From contig JAWLCP010000130.1 of assembly GCA_041687115.1 (NCBI GenBank), positions 1 through 6,982 of the forward strand: DNA of 6,982 bases, given 5' to 3'. Every line of letters starts with the position of its first letter. The stretch's first letter is position 1. This document shows positions 5,101 to 6,982 of the stretch, one piece after another. The notes below the pieces were generated by a model. That model did no database searches. It worked only from the letters and a program-made list of their open reading frames with translations, and was not told the origin of the DNA. Position numbers and translations under genes: made by a program. This DNA is from SKLM01 sp041687115 (lineage in GTDB: Bacteria; Chloroflexota; Anaerolineae; B4-G1).

Positions 5101-6168
5101 GTGAAGGGTCTGATTCTCAGCGGCGGCAAGGGCACTCGCCTCTGGCCGTTGACGTTCACGAGTGCAAAACAGCTCATCCCAGTAGCGAACAAGCCGATTC
5201 TCTTCCGCGTGATCGAGGCGATTCGGGACGCGGGCATTGACGATATCGGGATCGTCGTAGGCGACACGGGCGAGGAAATCAAGACTGCCGTAGGGCGGGG
5301 TGGTCGCTGGGACATCGATGTGACGTACATCCATCAGGAGAAGCCTCTGGGCCTGGCGCACGCGGTGAAGGTGAGTCAGGATTTCCTGGAGGATGAGCCC
5401 TTCGTGATGTTCCTAGGCGACAACGTCATCCAGGGGGGGATCGGCGAGCTGGTGCGACAATTCCAGCAGTCGGATTGGAGCTCCCAGATCGTGCTCACTC
5501 GCGTAGAGCATCCGGAACGGTACGGCGTGGCCGAGTTGAACGGTGAGGGGCGCGTGGTCCATCTGGTGGAGAAGCCGGACGATCCGCCCTCTGATCTGGC
5601 CCTGGTGGGGATCTATATGTTCGATCACCACGTTCACGAAGCGGTGGAGAGCATCACCCCGTCGTGGCGCGGGGAGCTGGAGATCACGGATGCCATCCAG
5701 TGGCTGGTGGAGAACGACTTCAAGGTCTATCCCTACATCCACCGGGGGTGGTGGATCGACACGGGGGAGCCGAACGAGCTGTTGAAGGCGAACGGGCTGG
5801 TGTTGGAGGGACTGACGCCCCAGGTCGAGGGGTACGTCGACCGGGATTCGGAGGTGGACAGCCGGGTGACGCTGGAGAAGGGGGCCGAGATCATCAACAG
5901 CGTGGTCCGGGGCCCCTCCATCATCGGGGAGCGCACCCGGATCGTGAACTCCTACGTGGGTCCGTTCACGTCCATCTATCACGACGTGGAGATCGAGGAT
6001 AGCGAGATCGAGCGGGCCATCGTGCTCGAGGAGAGCGTGATTCGGGACATCCCGGCGCGCATCCAGGACAGCCTCATCGGTCGCAAGGTCAATCTGACCC
6101 GCTCGCCGATCAAGCCGAAGGCGTACAAGCTGACGTTGGCCGATCACAGTCAGGTCGGCATCCTGTAG
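5101..6168 (+). CDS. rmlA: Glucose-1-phosphate thymidylyltransferase, long form (RmlA/StrD-like)
   Basis: This 355-residue cytoplasmic enzyme is a sugar nucleotidyltransferase of the long RmlA (StrD-like) type, expected to join glucose-1-phosphate and dTTP to give dTDP-glucose and pyrophosphate, the entry to dTDP-rhamnose and other deoxysugars. The catalytic domain shows SGGKGTRL at residues 7-14 (Arg13), SAKQLIPVANKP at 21-32 (Lys23), EKPLGLAHAV at 80-89, LGDN at 105-108 (Asp107), VEKP at 156-159 (Lys158), and WWIDTG with Asp220, so the metal and substrate residues are present. WWIDTG has Ile where Lys is common. From about residue 240 the chain has repeated short hydrophobic strands (INSVVRGPSIIGERTRIVNS and following) typical of the left-handed beta-helix that marks the long form. 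The rest of the dTDP-sugar pathway (rmlB, C, D) is not in the window. A related uridylyl or other nucleotidyl specificity cannot be excluded. Confidence 0.93.
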   Translation: MKGLILSGGKGTRLWPLTFTSAKQLIPVANKPILFRVIEAIRDAGIDDIGIVVGDTGEEIKTAVGRGGRWDIDVTYIHQEKPLGLAHAVKVSQDFLEDEPFVMFLGDNVIQGGIGELVRQFQQSDWSSQIVLTRVEHPERYGVAELNGEGRVVHLVEKPDDPPSDLALVGIYMFDHHVHEAVESITPSWRGELEITDAIQWLVENDFKVYPYIHRGWWIDTGEPNELLKANGLVLEGLTPQVEGYVDRDSEVDSRVTLEKGAEIINSVVRGPSIIGERTRIVNSYVGPFTSIYHDVEIEDSEIERAIVLEESVIRDIPARIQDSLIGRKVNLTRSPIKPKAYKLTLADHSQVGIL

Positions 6169-6185
6169 GCGAGAGCCGCTCTCGC
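6169..6185. terminator. Hairpin directly after rmlA-like gene, no T-run
   Basis: GCGAGAGC and GCTCTCGC form a perfect inverted repeat around a single C, in practice a six- or seven-pair stem with a small loop, beginning at the first base after the stop codon. No run of T follows, so it is not a textbook intrinsic terminator. It may instead act as a pause, Rho-linked end or 3'-end stabiliser of the polysaccharide transcript. Confidence 0.45.
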
Positions 6186-6256
6186 AACCAGATTGGTCCT
6201 TTCGAACGTCCATGCGCTTCATTTCAGCAGTCTCGAATACGCAGTAGTTGTCGAAC

Positions 6257-6272
6257 GGTCCCAAGTGGGACC
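6257..6272. promoter_or_regulatory. Six-pair hairpin in regulator leader
   Basis: GGTCCC-AAGT-GGGACC is a perfect six-pair stem with a four-base loop about 90 bases before the regulator start. The downstream arm (GGGA, 6267-6270) could alternatively pair with TCCC at 6277-6280, so two structures exclude each other. It could be a dyad operator or a leader structure; without a promoter position neither is shown. Confidence 0.3.
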
Positions 6273-6348
6273 TCGTTCCCTAAAAAGAATAGCCCACCGG
6301 CGATCCCGTAAGTAGCCTGTGCCGTCGGCCGCCGATCAGAGCTAGTGC

Positions 6349-6357
6349 AAGGAAAGG
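6349..6357 (+). promoter_or_regulatory. Ribosome binding site for response regulator
   Basis: AAGGAAAGG lies four bases before the ATG at 6362, with its AAGGA core eight bases away, and supports that start codon. Confidence 0.6.
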
Positions 6358-6361
6358 CAGC

Positions 6362-6982
6362 ATGATTACGGTCGTCGTGGTGGACGACCACCCGGTTGTT
6401 CGTGCCGGTATGCAGAAGGCGCTGGACGCTGCTGCGGATATCTCGGTGGTTGCCGAGGGGGCGAGCGGCGCGCAGGCCCTGCGCCTGGTGGATCGGCACC
6501 GCCCCGACGTGCTGCTCCTTGATGTCCGCCTCCCCGATCTGAGCGGTGTGGAAATCTGTCAGCGCCTCCACAATCGGGCGGTGGACACCGCCATCCTGAT
6601 CCTTACGGCGTATGACGACGCGCGGACCGTGTTCGGCCTGCTGGAGCGGGGTGCCTCCGGCTACGTCCTCAAGGACGAGGCTCTAGAGATCCTGGTCAGC
6701 GCGGTGCGAGCTGCCGCCGGGGGAGAGACGTGGCTCAGCCCGGCGGTGGCCTCTCAGGTCGTCAGCCGCGCCGTTGGTGACGTGTCCTCGGAGTCAACCG
6801 AATCCTCTCCCTTCTCGCTGACTCCCCGCGAGACGGAGGTGCTCCGTCTGCTGGCCCAGGGCCTCGATAACGCGTCCATCGCTGAGTGCCTGGTGGTGAC
6901 GAAGCGCACGGTCCAGAACCACGTCAGCAATATCTACGCCAAGCTGGGCACAGCGAGCCGGACGGAGGCCGCCCTCTGGGCC
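6362..6982 (+). CDS. NarL/FixJ-family response regulator, C-terminus cut by window edge
   Basis: The frame starts at ATG 6362 and stays open for 207 codons to the right edge. It encodes a two-component response regulator: an N-terminal receiver domain that is phosphorylated by a histidine kinase, and a LuxR-type DNA-binding domain. The receiver has the acidic pair Asp8-Asp9 in VVVVDDHPVVRAG, the phospho-acceptor Asp54 in LLLDVRLPD, Thr82 in LILTAYDD, and Tyr101 and Lys104 in GYVLKD, so every switch residue is present. After a Ser/Glu-rich linker (about 140-150), the helix-turn-helix domain begins at LTPRETEVLRLLAQG (153-167), with recognition-helix region TKRTVQNHVSNIYAKLG (180-196). Only the last few residues should be missing. 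It is separated from the polysaccharide genes by 193 bases with a hairpin, so it probably belongs to another transcript. Its cognate kinase is not in the window, and control of the cluster is only a possibility. Confidence 0.95.
   Translation, partial: MITVVVVDDHPVVRAGMQKALDAAADISVVAEGASGAQALRLVDRHRPDVLLLDVRLPDLSGVEICQRLHNRAVDTAILILTAYDDARTVFGLLERGASGYVLKDEALEILVSAVRAAAGGETWLSPAVASQVVSRAVGDVSSESTESSPFSLTPRETEVLRLLAQGLDNASIAECLVVTKRTVQNHVSNIYAKLGTASRTEAALWA

Larger units (their letters stand above)
6169..6361. other. Non-coding spacer between rmlA-like gene and response regulator
   Basis: This 193-base interval is the longest gap in the window and holds no convincing reading frame. It contains the hairpin at 6169-6185, a second hairpin at 6257-6272, two exact copies of TCGAACG (6202-6208 and 6251-6257), a short A-rich patch at 6281-6290, and the ribosome binding site of the regulator at about 6349-6357. 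It probably separates two transcription units and should hold the regulator's promoter, but I could not find a good -35/-10 pair. Confidence 0.6.

Noticed and set aside
5413..6264. Long open frame (283 codons) on the minus strand across the rmlA-like gene
   Set aside because: It is antisense to a clearly conserved enzyme, its translation is rich in Asp, His, Leu and Arg as expected from a shadow frame in GC-rich DNA, and it shows no domain motif.
1..6982. CRISPR arrays, tRNA or rRNA genes, insertion sequences, attachment sites
   Set aside because: I saw no regularly spaced repeats, no tRNA- or rRNA-like segments, no transposase motifs and no terminal inverted repeats beyond the short hairpins listed.

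Overview
The window is a GC-rich stretch of bacterial chromosome that is almost entirely coding on the + strand. It holds part of an exopolysaccharide or capsule biosynthesis cluster followed by the start of a two-component response regulator gene. No phylogenetic marker is decisive. The mix of a long-form RmlA-type nucleotidyltransferase, a WbaZ-like GT4 glycosyltransferase, short Wzz-domain proteins encoded apart from a CpsD-like ATPase, and a NarL-type regulator would fit a Chloroflexota (Anaerolineae or Chloroflexia-like) genome, but that assignment is a guess from gene style and not a demonstrated result.

Layout: (1) 1-132, the C-terminal end of a gene that looks like a GT2 glycosyltransferase. 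(2) 166-954, a complete soluble GT2 enzyme of the dolichyl-phosphate-sugar-synthase-like type. (3) 1028-1669, ribonuclease HII, a housekeeping gene sitting between glycosyltransferases. (4) 1685-2896, a GT4 glycosyltransferase with an altered active-site motif. (5) 2931-3605 and 3723-4379, two paralogous short Wzz-domain membrane proteins separated by an AT-rich repetitive spacer. (6) 4416-5078, a CpsD/CapB-type Walker ATPase. (7) 5101-6168, a long-form glucose-1-phosphate thymidylyltransferase, followed directly by a strong hairpin. (8) 6169-6361, a 193-base non-coding spacer with two hairpins. (9) 6362-6982, a NarL/FixJ-family response regulator running off the right edge.

How the genes fit together: RmlA would supply dTDP-glucose or another NDP-sugar. 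The glycosyltransferases would build a lipid-linked repeat unit on the cytoplasmic face. The Wzz-domain proteins with the separate CpsD-like ATPase would control polymer length or export in a Wzx/Wzy-type pathway. No Wzx flippase, Wzy polymerase, initiating phosphoglycosyltransferase or outer-membrane exporter lies in the window, so the polymer itself cannot be named. Gene gaps from 1 to 6168 are short (15 to 117 bases) and all genes are co-directional, consistent with one or two transcripts. The AT-rich spacer at 3606-3722 is the most plausible internal promoter site, and the hairpin at 6169-6185 a plausible end.

Nothing here amounts to a clearly new system. The most notable oddities are a Glu-to-Gln change in the GT4 E-x7-E motif, an ATPase of BY-kinase type without a tyrosine cluster, two tandem miniature Wzz proteins, and the AT-rich repeat spacer.
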